A stretch of 64,000 nt of DNA, from positions 1 through 64,000 of the forward strand of contig JALQUB010000080.1 of assembly GCA_023268635.1 (NCBI GenBank), in the 5' to 3' direction. Below the pieces are notes generated by a model. That model was given only the letters and a program-made list of their open reading frames with translations, was not told where the DNA came from and did not search any database. The DNA comes from Pseudomonadales bacterium (GTDB taxonomy: Bacteria; Pseudomonadota; Gammaproteobacteria; Pseudomonadales; Pseudohongiellaceae). Each line of letters starts with the position of its first letter. The first letter of the stretch is position 1. A program made the translations under genes and the position numbers. This document shows, one piece after another, positions 8,687-17,247 of this stretch.

Positions 8687-11600
8687 CTATGACAATCGCT
8701 TAAGCTCCCGCATCACAACTGTAACCATAGCGAGATCGGGTGAGACTTCAGCCTGCAGCTGAACTAGCATTGTTTTCACACGCGACAATGCTAACTGATT
8801 GTTCTCGGCCCAGGCATGCACACGCTTGCGGACATCTTGCATACCCTTTGTTTCACGCAGCATTCGGCATGCCAATACCCGCTGTCGCCAGGTCAAATCA
8901 TCCATCGCTGTAGATCTCACTTGGGATTCCCACACATTGTTTGGCGCTATTTCGGCTATGAGCTCACTTAACCAATCGAGGCGCAATGACTCTCCAATGA
9001 GATAGTAAGCATGGGTCATTGTCTTTAGACTTTCACCTGTCTGCTTCGCACTTTCGATGAGACTGAGCGCTGGAGACAAGAACCCGTAAGTGGCAAACAT
9101 CTCCGCCACCTTAGCCGGCACCCCAAGCTCTTTTACGTCAGAGACCTCATCGGCATAGCGTGACTGAAGAGTGGTTGGAAGCACGCCCGGGAGCATTGCT
9201 CTCATCTCATGCAAGCCAGAGGCGAACGCCTTGGCATCTCTCGCTAAACTATCACTGACTTCGTGATTGCGTAGTAACCACCTAGCCCCAACCTTCACCA
9301 ATCTGACAATACGCAGCATCATAGTATCTTGCAGACTCGAATCGACCTTGTAATCCAGACTTTCAATGGCTATCCAATCTTCTTCGGCTCGCAACGCTTC
9401 AATTGCGAGCATTGAAGCTCGCACCACGGCCGACACATTAGCGGAGGAGTTGACGCATAAGTCGTAGATAAAATATGCACCTACTCGATTGATCAGATAA
9501 TTAGCAAGCTGGGTAGCGATGAGTTCGGCTCGAAGCGGATGCTGATTGATCTGCTCGGCGTAACAATCAACGAGTGTCTGCGGAAATGCTCTATTCAAAT
9601 GCGCTCGCAACAATGGATCCGCTAAAAAATCGGCGTTCACCAACTCGGACTTGAGATACATTTTCACATAGGAAGTGGCTACTGCAAGCTCCGCACGAGT
9701 GGGGCGTAGGCCGGAAACATTCCTTTGCTCGAGCACATCTTCGCTAGGCAAATACTCGATTAAGCGGTCTAAGCCCGCCTCGCTTTCAAGGAATTCGATA
9801 AGGTCGTTGAATTCCTTGCAGCCTAACTCTGGGTCCGCATAACTGAGCGCAAGGGTTTGCACTTGCTTATAATTATTATCCAACACCAACTCCGAAACAG
9901 AATCGGTCATGCCTTCTAGTAATTTACTACGCTGGCGTTCTTCATCAGCAGCTATCTTACGCGCATTTCGACGAGTCTTTTGCGCCACTTCGTTAAGTAG
10001 AATTTTGATGTTTACCTCATGATCGGAACAGTCCACACCAGCTGAGTTGTCGATAAAGTCAGTAAACGAATGACCTCCATTCGCTCCATACTCAACTCGC
10101 GCCAATTGCGTCATTCCTAGATTGCCACCTTCGCCAATTGCATTGCACCGAAGCGTATTGGCGTCCACTCGAAGAGAGTCATTCGCCTTGTCGCCGACAT
10201 CTGCATGACTCTCTAATTCGCTCTTAACATAGGTGCCGATGCCCCCATTCCAGAGCAAATCGACCGGGGCTCGTAACATAGCCGAAATCAGTTCATCTGG
10301 TGTCAGTGTCTTATCGTCCACCCCAAATACCTCTCGCATCTGCGCTGAGAGGGTGATCGATTTAGCTGAACGGTCGAAAATGCCACCACCTTTCGAGATA
10401 AGCTTCTTATTGTAGTCACCCCACGAAGAGCCAGCCTTGTTAAACAATCGACGTCTCTCACGATACGTGGCATGCGCGTCAGGGTTAGGATCGACAAAAA
10501 TATGGAGATGATTAAAGGCTCCAACTAATTTGATTTTCTGAGAAAGCAGCATGCCATTGCCGAATACGTCACCCGACATATCACCGATGCCAATCACGGT
10601 GAATTCATCCTTCTGCACATTGATCCCGCGTTCTCTAAAATGACGCTGCACGCTTATCCATGCGCCCTTGGCGGTAATGCCCATCGCCTTGTGGTCGTAA
10701 CCGTTGCTGCCACCCGAGGCGAACCCATCGCCAAGCCAAAAGTCATAAGTAGCGGCGATACCATTAGCGATATCAGAAAACGTCGCCGTTCCCTTGTCTG
10801 CGGCTACAACAAGATAAGGATCGTCGTCATCGAGCCGAATGACATCCTTAGGCGGCATCAAACCTCCGTCCTTTAGATTATCAGTAATATCTAACAGGCC
10901 TGCGATAAAGGTTTTATAGGCATTGATTCCGCGAGCTTGGAATTCGTCCCTGTCGGCTGCGGGACTTGTAGCCTTAACCACAAAGCCACCCTTCGCTCCG
11001 ACCGGCACAATTACCGAATTTTTAACTTGCTGAGCCTTGACCAGTCCCAGCACCTCGGTTCGGTAATCTTCGCGTCGATCCGACCACCGCAGTCCGCCTC
11101 GAGCCACTTTGCCACCTCGTAGATGCACTCCCTCGACCTTGTTAGAGAAGACAAATATTTCGAAAAGCGGAACAGGCTTTGGCACGCCTTTTATTCGTCG
11201 CGGCTCCAGCTTGAATGAGAAATAATCTTTTAATTCCCCATCTTCATCAGGCTGGAAGAAGTTAGTTCTACGCATCGCATCGACAATAGCGAGATAACCG
11301 CGCAGCACACTGTCTTCAGATAAATTGCTTACTCCATCTATCGATTTGGCAATTTTTTGACGCATACGATTTATGGAAGCTTGGCTAGTCGCCGCCCCCG
11401 GTGAGAACAGAGCTGTAAATAAATTTACCAACTGGCTCGTTATTTCCGCATGCTTTCCGAGAGTGTTCGCCAAGAATAACTGCGAATAACCAAATCGGAT
11501 CTGCTTCAGATATGCACCTAATGCTCGGAGCAAAGCCGCTTGCCGCCAACTCAGACCGGCATTCAACACCAGTGCATTATATTCGTCATCGTCAGCGCGC

Positions 11601-13576
11601 CCTTCCCAGACTGAGTAAAACGCTTGCTCAAAATATCGCTTAGCCTCCTCATCTAACTTTCCATTCGATTCGCGCCGATAGACAAGGAAATCATGTAGCC
11701 AGATTCGTGGAGTGGCTTGACATGAATTCGCACAATCAACGCGCAGTGAGAATGTCCTCTCGCTTATGATTCGCAAGCCAAGATTCTCGAGGATAGGGTC
11801 TACATCCGAGAGCATTAGCTGTGAATCAAGACTGAACAATTTGAAGCTAAATTCCGCTTTATCATCTGTCGAGTCACTGAGAGTTACAGCCAACCGACCC
11901 GAGTCAGCGACTTCGCTGACAAAACGGACATCCTGGACCGCTTCGCCCGCAGAGTAGGTTTCTTTGTAAGAGCTAGAGAAGCATTCCGCGAAAGACGAAT
12001 ATTGCGAAAAATCCTCATCTCCGGCGGCACGTAAGAGATCCACATAATCATCTTCCCATGGTCGTATAAGGTCGATAATTTCCTGCTCAAGCTTTTCTTG
12101 ATCGATCTTTAGTGCTCGAATTTTGGGGACCAAGAACACAAAATGAATTCGCGCCTGTGAGGACTCAGTTAGATAAGTATTAAAATCTACGTCTTCTGCT
12201 TCAAGCCTCTCTTCGAGCAGGTTCTGGATAGCTAAGCGAATTTTCGTATTGAACAACTCTCGCGGAATATGCACGAGACAGGAAACGAAGCGACCGTAGA
12301 AGTCTTTTCGCATGAAGAGCTTGCTCGCACCAGTGTCTCGAATCTTGGTAATTTCTATCGCTGTTTTTAGTAGCGCCGAGCTGCTAACTTGAAAAAGCTC
12401 ATCTCGGGGCAATGTATTGATGACCTGCAGTAGGTCCTTCATATTGTGCCCATTCTTCGTGTAACCCGACTTCTCGAGCGCACGACTCACCTTCTTGCGC
12501 AGCAATGGTATGGCGAGCGCCTCTCGGAAATAGACTGAAGAAGTGTATAAGCCTAGGAAGCGGTGCATATAGGTCACCCTCCCCGACTTGTCGAATTCCT
12601 TGATAAGCACGTAATCGTAATAGGCAGGACGATGGACTTTCGAACGCTTGGATGATTTAGCAAAGCTCAACAGCTTTGGTCTACGAATAAAATCAGCAGC
12701 AGCCCCTGGCAAGGAATCCACCTTCGTCTGAGTTTTAAGCTCAGAGTTGTAGCGCGAAACTCCCAATAGTGAATTCGGGTCGAGTTGGATGACACTCTCC
12801 CCACTAGCCTTCTTTATGCTGTACTTTTCATAACCGAGGAAGGTGAAATGGTTATCAATCAACCAACCGATAAATTCGATTGATTCAGCGACGTTTTCTT
12901 CAGATACAGGAAGGAATTCAGCATTGTTAAGTAGATCTCTACGTAAATTTGCCGCCGCCATCGTCATGTCTGGGTAGTTCTTTACCGAGGCCGCAACGTG
13001 GTTAAGAGTCTCGCGCAATTCTTCCTCGACAAGCTTGATTTCACTCTCGTCCAAACAAGCACACACTATCGTACAGAACGATTCGGCACTGTAATCATCA
13101 TCACTAGAGGCTGAGAGCCCTACCAGTCTACCGAAGCGTCCGAGGCTTTCCTTGCTCGCTCCTGGCTTACGCCTACCACTGAACAACACCGCATTACGCA
13201 CCCCCTTTATGGTCGCACCACTGCGGAGTAGCGCCTGGCGCAATGAATCGACGATAAACGGCTTGTCATCGAGCAGCACTCTGACCACGGTCATTGGAGA
13301 TTGGCGACCGTTCTCTTCTAGCACAGTGGGAGCAAAGGCGATCAATGGACGGCTCGACTTGCGCTCCTGCACGAAACGCCAGGCGGCATGAACGTCATCG
13401 ATTAGCAATTGCAGGGGCTGGCTTAGCAGCTCAGATTCAGTGGAATTCGCCAGATATCGACGTGCGAATTTTTCGATTAATTCCCGTTTACTTGCTGATT
13501 TAGGCTTAAACGACTCACCAATATCAAAAATAATTGTGTCTAACTGTAACTCACGCGAACGCGACACCTTAGTCAT
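8687..13576 (-). CDS. gdhB: NAD-specific glutamate dehydrogenase, large (about 180 kDa) type
   Basis: It oxidises glutamate to 2-oxoglutarate and ammonia using NAD+, mainly for growth on amino acids such as arginine. The length of 1629 residues is typical of the large GDH class described in Pseudomonas and Streptomyces. It has a long N-terminal regulatory region with ACT-like segments, a central catalytic domain (about 740-1230) with GGLRWSDRREDYRTEVLGL and VPVGAKGGFVVK near residues 830-860, VVAADKGTATFSDIAN, and a long helical C-terminal region. It stands alone between pyrD and the divergent moxR operon. An inverted repeat lies just upstream. In P. aeruginosa the homologue is allosterically controlled by arginine and citrate; that is family knowledge, not visible here. 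Confidence 0.96.
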   Translation of the reverse strand: MTKVSRSRELQLDTIIFDIGESFKPKSASKRELIEKFARRYLANSTESELLSQPLQLLIDDVHAAWRFVQERKSSRPLIAFAPTVLEENGRQSPMTVVRVLLDDKPFIVDSLRQALLRSGATIKGVRNAVLFSGRRKPGASKESLGRFGRLVGLSASSDDDYSAESFCTIVCACLDESEIKLVEEELRETLNHVAASVKNYPDMTMAAANLRRDLLNNAEFLPVSEENVAESIEFIGWLIDNHFTFLGYEKYSIKKASGESVIQLDPNSLLGVSRYNSELKTQTKVDSLPGAAADFIRRPKLLSFAKSSKRSKVHRPAYYDYVLIKEFDKSGRVTYMHRFLGLYTSSVYFREALAIPLLRKKVSRALEKSGYTKNGHNMKDLLQVINTLPRDELFQVSSSALLKTAIEITKIRDTGASKLFMRKDFYGRFVSCLVHIPRELFNTKIRLAIQNLLEERLEAEDVDFNTYLTESSQARIHFVFLVPKIRALKIDQEKLEQEIIDLIRPWEDDYVDLLRAAGDEDFSQYSSFAECFSSSYKETYSAGEAVQDVRFVSEVADSGRLAVTLSDSTDDKAEFSFKLFSLDSQLMLSDVDPILENLGLRIISERTFSLRVDCANSCQATPRIWLHDFLVYRRESNGKLDEEAKRYFEQAFYSVWEGRADDDEYNALVLNAGLSWRQAALLRALGAYLKQIRFGYSQLFLANTLGKHAEITSQLVNLFTALFSPGAATSQASINRMRQKIAKSIDGVSNLSEDSVLRGYLAIVDAMRRTNFFQPDEDGELKDYFSFKLEPRRIKGVPKPVPLFEIFVFSNKVEGVHLRGGKVARGGLRWSDRREDYRTEVLGLVKAQQVKNSVIVPVGAKGGFVVKATSPAADRDEFQARGINAYKTFIAGLLDITDNLKDGGLMPPKDVIRLDDDDPYLVVAADKGTATFSDIANGIAATYDFWLGDGFASGGSNGYDHKAMGITAKGAWISVQRHFRERGINVQKDEFTVIGIGDMSGDVFGNGMLLSQKIKLVGAFNHLHIFVDPNPDAHATYRERRRLFNKAGSSWGDYNKKLISKGGGIFDRSAKSITLSAQMREVFGVDDKTLTPDELISAMLRAPVDLLWNGGIGTYVKSELESHADVGDKANDSLRVDANTLRCNAIGEGGNLGMTQLARVEYGANGGHSFTDFIDNSAGVDCSDHEVNIKILLNEVAQKTRRNARKIAADEERQRSKLLEGMTDSVSELVLDNNYKQVQTLALSYADPELGCKEFNDLIEFLESEAGLDRLIEYLPSEDVLEQRNVSGLRPTRAELAVATSYVKMYLKSELVNADFLADPLLRAHLNRAFPQTLVDCYAEQINQHPLRAELIATQLANYLINRVGAYFIYDLCVNSSANVSAVVRASMLAIEALRAEEDWIAIESLDYKVDSSLQDTMMLRIVRLVKVGARWLLRNHEVSDSLARDAKAFASGLHEMRAMLPGVLPTTLQSRYADEVSDVKELGVPAKVAEMFATYGFLSPALSLIESAKQTGESLKTMTHAYYLIGESLRLDWLSELIAEIAPNNVWESQVRSTAMDDLTWRQRVLACRMLRETKGMQDVRKRVHAWAENNQLALSRVKTMLVQLQAEVSPDLAMVTVVMRELKRLS

Positions 13577-13614
13577 TACCTAGCTTCTCCAGTACTTAAC
13601 GATCACTCAAACAT

Positions 13615-13650
13615 CGCCAAGCCTTCACGACTGCGAGAACGGCCTTGGCG
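13615..13650. repeat. Inverted repeat in the gdhB-moxR divergent promoter region
   Basis: CGCCAAG (13615-13621) is repeated inverted as CTTGGCG (13644-13650), separated by 22 bp, in the 151-bp gap between the two divergent starts. It could be an operator for one or both transcripts or a structured leader of gdhB. There is no independent support. Confidence 0.3.
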
Positions 13651-13727
13651 TGCCTAGACATCCAGTCGAAAACAGTTAAAATCGATGACTTCGCAAAAAA
13701 AGCCCCACTATTTTGAGACTTTAGACT

Positions 13728-14687
13728 ATGAGCCACCACGCAATAATAACAGAACTCAGGGAATGGTTATCGCAGCAAATTATAGGCCAGGAACGCCTCA
13801 TAGATCGTCTACTTATTGCGTTATTAGCCGATGGTCACCTTCTAGTCGAAGGCGCCCCAGGGCTCGCGAAGACTAAAGCCATTAAGGACCTATCTAAAGC
13901 CATCGAAGGGGACTTCCACCGAATCCAATTCACTCCTGATTTGCTGCCTAGTGATATCACCGGCACCGAGGTATTCCGCCCAGAAGACGGCTCGTTCCGC
14001 TTCCAGAAAGGCCCAATATTCCACAACCTTGTCCTCGCGGATGAGATTAACCGCGCTCCTGCAAAGGTGCAGTCAGCGTTGCTCGAAGCGATGGCCGAAC
14101 ACCAGGTCAGCGTTGGACGCGAATCATTCACGCTACCACCCCTCTTCTTAGTCATGGCGACTCAAAACCCAATTGAGCAGGAAGGCACCTATCCGTTGCC
14201 TGAAGCCCAATTAGACCGCTTCCTTATGCATGTCGCCATCGGCTACCCGAGCGCAAGTGCGGAACGCGATATCCTGAAATTGGTCCGCGATGAAGCAGCT
14301 AATGTTGCAGCCGAAACCCCGAAGGAAATCTCTCAGGATGATCTCTTCGCTGCTCGTCAGGAAATCTTGGCCATGCACATGGCACCCGAGGTCGAGGAAT
14401 ATGTCATTCAACTCATCATGGCAACCCGAGAGCCCGCCAAATACGGCGAAGACCTCGCAAGCTGGCTAGAATATGGCGCCAGCCCACGTGGCACCATCTC
14501 GCTTGATCGTTGTGCTCGCGCGCATGCGTGGATTCAAGGGCGTGACTTCGTCAGTCCCGACGATGTTCAAGAAGTGCTCTTCGATGTATTACGCCACCGC
14601 ATCTTGCTCAGCTTCGAAGCTGAGGCTAGCGGCATTACCCCAGAACAGGTATTGGAAACCATACGCCAGCGTGTGCCCTCTGCTTAA
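13728..14687 (+). CDS. MoxR-family AAA+ ATPase
   Basis: MoxR ATPases act as chaperones with von Willebrand A (VWA) proteins encoded beside them, and here the VWA genes follow directly. The protein has 319 residues. Walker A is EGAPGLAKT (41-49), Walker B is LVLADEINRA (101-110), and the sensor segment MATQNPIEQEGTYPLPEAQLDRF is the hallmark of the AAA_3 group. The ATG at 13728 is the first possible start because an in-frame stop sits two codons upstream; the ribosome-binding site is weak. It is the first gene of a six-gene forward cluster. Which target is remodelled is unknown. Confidence 0.93.
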   Translation: MSHHAIITELREWLSQQIIGQERLIDRLLIALLADGHLLVEGAPGLAKTKAIKDLSKAIEGDFHRIQFTPDLLPSDITGTEVFRPEDGSFRFQKGPIFHNLVLADEINRAPAKVQSALLEAMAEHQVSVGRESFTLPPLFLVMATQNPIEQEGTYPLPEAQLDRFLMHVAIGYPSASAERDILKLVRDEAANVAAETPKEISQDDLFAARQEILAMHMAPEVEEYVIQLIMATREPAKYGEDLASWLEYGASPRGTISLDRCARAHAWIQGRDFVSPDDVQEVLFDVLRHRILLSFEAEASGITPEQVLETIRQRVPSA

Positions 14688-14735
14688 CATCGCATAAAGA
14701 ACGCGGTGCCATTCAGGGCATTAGAGAAACAATCT

Positions 14736-15710
14736 ATGGTTGCTAAATCCAAGTTTGATCTGCAGCATGAGCGATACCAGAGTCGAGGGGCCCTCATTAC
14801 GCTGCCGCAGCTGCTCATCCAGCGACACGCAGCCAAAACGCTCGCCTATTTATCTCAGGCGCGCTCTATCGCCGGCATCTCCGGACTCCACCTCTCTAAA
14901 ATTCGAGGTCGAGGCATAGATTTCGAAGAATTCCGCCCCTATCAGGCGGGAGATGATATTCGGCTTATCGACTGGCGAGCGACCGCCAGGACTGGACGTC
15001 CGGTAACCAAAGTGTTCCGAGAAGAGAGGGAGCGGCCGGTAATTATCGCCGTAGATCAGAGCTCAAGCATGTTTTTCGGCAGCCAAGTGGCCTTCAAATC
15101 TGTCATTGCAGCCCAAATCGCGTCGCTGTTTTGCTGGCTCGCGGTTGATAATGGCGATCGTGTTGGCGGCCTAGTCTTCTCTGACAAAAGCACGAGCCTA
15201 GTCCGCCCGAAGCGATCGCGTCGATCGGCCCTGCACCTGCTCAATCAAATATTTACGTTTAATCAGCGCCTAAAGAATAAAGGTCAGACTGAAGAACAGA
15301 GTGCTGACGACTTCAAGCCAGGGCTCGCGCACGCGCTGGGGCAAATCCGTCGCATAACAAAGCCCGGCAGTACGCTGTACGTGATTTCTGATTTCACAAC
15401 GCTCGACGCAAAAGCGCTGCAATACCTGAATCAACTCGCACGCCATAATAATGTCATTTGCTGCATGGTATATGACGCCCTCGAGGAAAACCTACCAGTC
15501 CCTGGCGTCTACAGCATCACCGATGGCAGCAGTAAGGGTTCAATCAACACACATAACGCACAAATGCGCACAAAATATAAAGAACAGTTCAAGGAACGGC
15601 TTTCAGCTATCGAGAACGAATTAGATCGTCTGAATATTCGTCTCATCACATTACGGACCAATCAGAATGCCGTGGAGCAGGTTAGAGAATGGATAGCGAA
15701 GAACTCCTAG
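14736..15710 (+). CDS. DUF58 domain protein (VWA-like) of the MoxR operon
   Basis: The family signature is clear: GRGIDFEEFRPYQAGDDIR, then IDWRATARTGRPVTK, then a VWA-like strand and metal site IIAVDQSSSM. The C-terminal half continues as a VWA-like Rossmann fold. The ATG at 14736 gives 324 residues; a GTG at 14706 would add ten residues and neither has a strong ribosome-binding site. No membrane segment is seen, so it is probably cytosolic. DUF58 proteins are regularly encoded directly after moxR. The end overlaps the DUF4381 gene by 22 bp. Confidence 0.88.
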   Translation: MVAKSKFDLQHERYQSRGALITLPQLLIQRHAAKTLAYLSQARSIAGISGLHLSKIRGRGIDFEEFRPYQAGDDIRLIDWRATARTGRPVTKVFREERERPVIIAVDQSSSMFFGSQVAFKSVIAAQIASLFCWLAVDNGDRVGGLVFSDKSTSLVRPKRSRRSALHLLNQIFTFNQRLKNKGQTEEQSADDFKPGLAHALGQIRRITKPGSTLYVISDFTTLDAKALQYLNQLARHNNVICCMVYDALEENLPVPGVYSITDGSSKGSINTHNAQMRTKYKEQFKERLSAIENELDRLNIRLITLRTNQNAVEQVREWIAKNS

Positions 15711-16195
15711 CACAACTCGCAGACATCCACCTTCCGGCACCTATCAGCTGGTGGCCGCTTGCGCCTGGGTGGTGGATATTGCTCGCACTAGTCTCTCTAG
15801 CCCTCGCCTATCTCGTGCGCAATTTCTTACACGCGCGTCGACGCAAACTAATCTTGAGCTTCGCGCTCGCGGCTCTCGACGATTGCTTTTCCAAGTACGA
15901 CAACGGCACCAAGGACAGTGTCGCCAATTTAGAACTAGTGAATAGCGTGAATAGCGTCTTGCGACGCGTCGCTCTCTATCATTTCCCGCGGCAAGGCGTT
16001 GCGAGCCTATCAGGAGACGCTTGGGTCGATTTCCTGAATTCGAAGGCAAAGCCTAACGCTGCGATGAGTGCCGAGCTTCACAAAAGCATAAGTAGCGGCC
16101 GATTCCAACGCGAGCTAGATATAGACAGTGAGAGGCTCTCGACGTTCGCACGAGACTGGATTACGGCGCAATATCGCTCGGAGGCACCCGCCTGA
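15689..16195 (+). CDS. DUF4381 single-pass membrane protein of the Bat operon
   Basis: This 168-residue protein has the family opening LADIHLPAPISWWPLAPGWWIL, running into a transmembrane helix (about 24-43), followed by basic residues HARRRK and a cytoplasmic domain with RRVALYHFPR and SLSGDAWVDFL. Members are found almost only between DUF58 and VWA genes in proteobacterial MoxR operons. The molecular role is unknown. Its start lies inside the DUF58 gene and its TGA overlaps the ATG of batA by one base. Confidence 0.85.
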   Translation: MDSEELLAQLADIHLPAPISWWPLAPGWWILLALVSLALAYLVRNFLHARRRKLILSFALAALDDCFSKYDNGTKDSVANLELVNSVNSVLRRVALYHFPRQGVASLSGDAWVDFLNSKAKPNAAMSAELHKSISSGRFQRELDIDSERLSTFARDWITAQYRSEAPA

Positions 16196-17247
16196 TGTTA
16201 GAGTTCACCTGGCCCTGGGTCTTCATCATTCTGCCATTGCCCTATCTTGTCTATAAGTTCGCGACTCGCGCGCCCAAACAAGACGCCGCACTCTATGTCC
16301 CGTTCTTCAGCATGCTTTCCCGATTGCAATCTGAAGGCGACAACATCGGCAGTGGCCGAGCTTTATCGCTAATTCTCTGCACCTTAATCTGGCTCTTCTT
16401 AGTTTTAGCAGGCACACGTCCACAGTGGCTAGGCGATCCTGTTCAGCTACCATCGACAGGCCGTGACCTCATGCTATCTGTCGATATTTCGGGCTCGATG
16501 GAAGCCCAAGACATGGTCATCGGTAATCGCCAGGTGTCGCGAATCGCAGTGGTCAAAGAAGTTATTAGCGACTTCGTCGAACGTCGCGAAGGTGACCGCC
16601 TTGGTCTCATCCTTTTCGCCGCACACGCCTACATTCAAGCGCCTCTGACTTTCGACCGCGAGACAGTAGGGACACTGCTCGAAGAAGCCGACATTGGAAT
16701 AATCGAGGAATCCGCCACTGCAATCGGAGAGTCAATCGGACTCGGCGTCAAACATCTGCGCACACGCCCTGAAAATAGTCGTGTACTTGTTCTCCTTACT
16801 GACGGCGTTAATAACTCCGGTGAGATCGATCCTCTACAAGCTGGTGAGTTAGCAGCGGTTGAAGGCATAAAGATTTACACGATAGGGATCGGAGCAGATC
16901 AGGTAATTCAGCGATCATTCTTCGGAGCCCGAGCTATTAACCCTTCGGCAGAATTAGATGAAGAAGTTTTGACTGAGATAGCAGAGTCCACCGGTGGCCG
17001 ATATTTCCGCGCTCGAGATGTTAACGATCTCGTCGAGATCTATGAGGAACTCGACAAGCTCGAGGCGATTGAGCAAGACGAACAGACTTACCGTCCAACC
17101 AAGGTTTTATTTTATTGGCCTCTGGGCATCGCCCTCTTACTCAGTTTTTTGCTCGCACTACTCACTATTCCATGGCGTGACATCTTCGGCCTGACTCAAG
17201 AAGAGTTAGAAGAAACAGAAAGTGCCCTGTCGGAAGGAAGCCGTTAA
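16195..17247 (+). CDS. BatA-like membrane-anchored VWA protein
   Basis: The protein has 350 residues, with two N-terminal membrane helices (about 5-23 and 60-77), a VWA domain with a complete metal-ion-dependent adhesion site (DISGSM, then a Thr and the LLTDGVNNSG segment), and a C-terminal membrane helix (about 306-326) ending with a short acidic tail. This is the BatA (aerotolerance) layout. It is expected to sit in the inner membrane with the VWA domain in the periplasm. It overlaps the genes on both sides by a single base (TGATG and TAATG), so all are likely translated in a fixed ratio. Confidence 0.88.
   Translation: MLEFTWPWVFIILPLPYLVYKFATRAPKQDAALYVPFFSMLSRLQSEGDNIGSGRALSLILCTLIWLFLVLAGTRPQWLGDPVQLPSTGRDLMLSVDISGSMEAQDMVIGNRQVSRIAVVKEVISDFVERREGDRLGLILFAAHAYIQAPLTFDRETVGTLLEEADIGIIEESATAIGESIGLGVKHLRTRPENSRVLVLLTDGVNNSGEIDPLQAGELAAVEGIKIYTIGIGADQVIQRSFFGARAINPSAELDEEVLTEIAESTGGRYFRARDVNDLVEIYEELDKLEAIEQDEQTYRPTKVLFYWPLGIALLLSFLLALLTIPWRDIFGLTQEELEETESALSEGSR

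Noticed and set aside
14706-14735. GTG start ten codons upstream in the DUF58 gene
   Set aside because: There is no better ribosome-binding site than for the ATG at 14736 and the extra residues are not recognisable; the choice remains uncertain.
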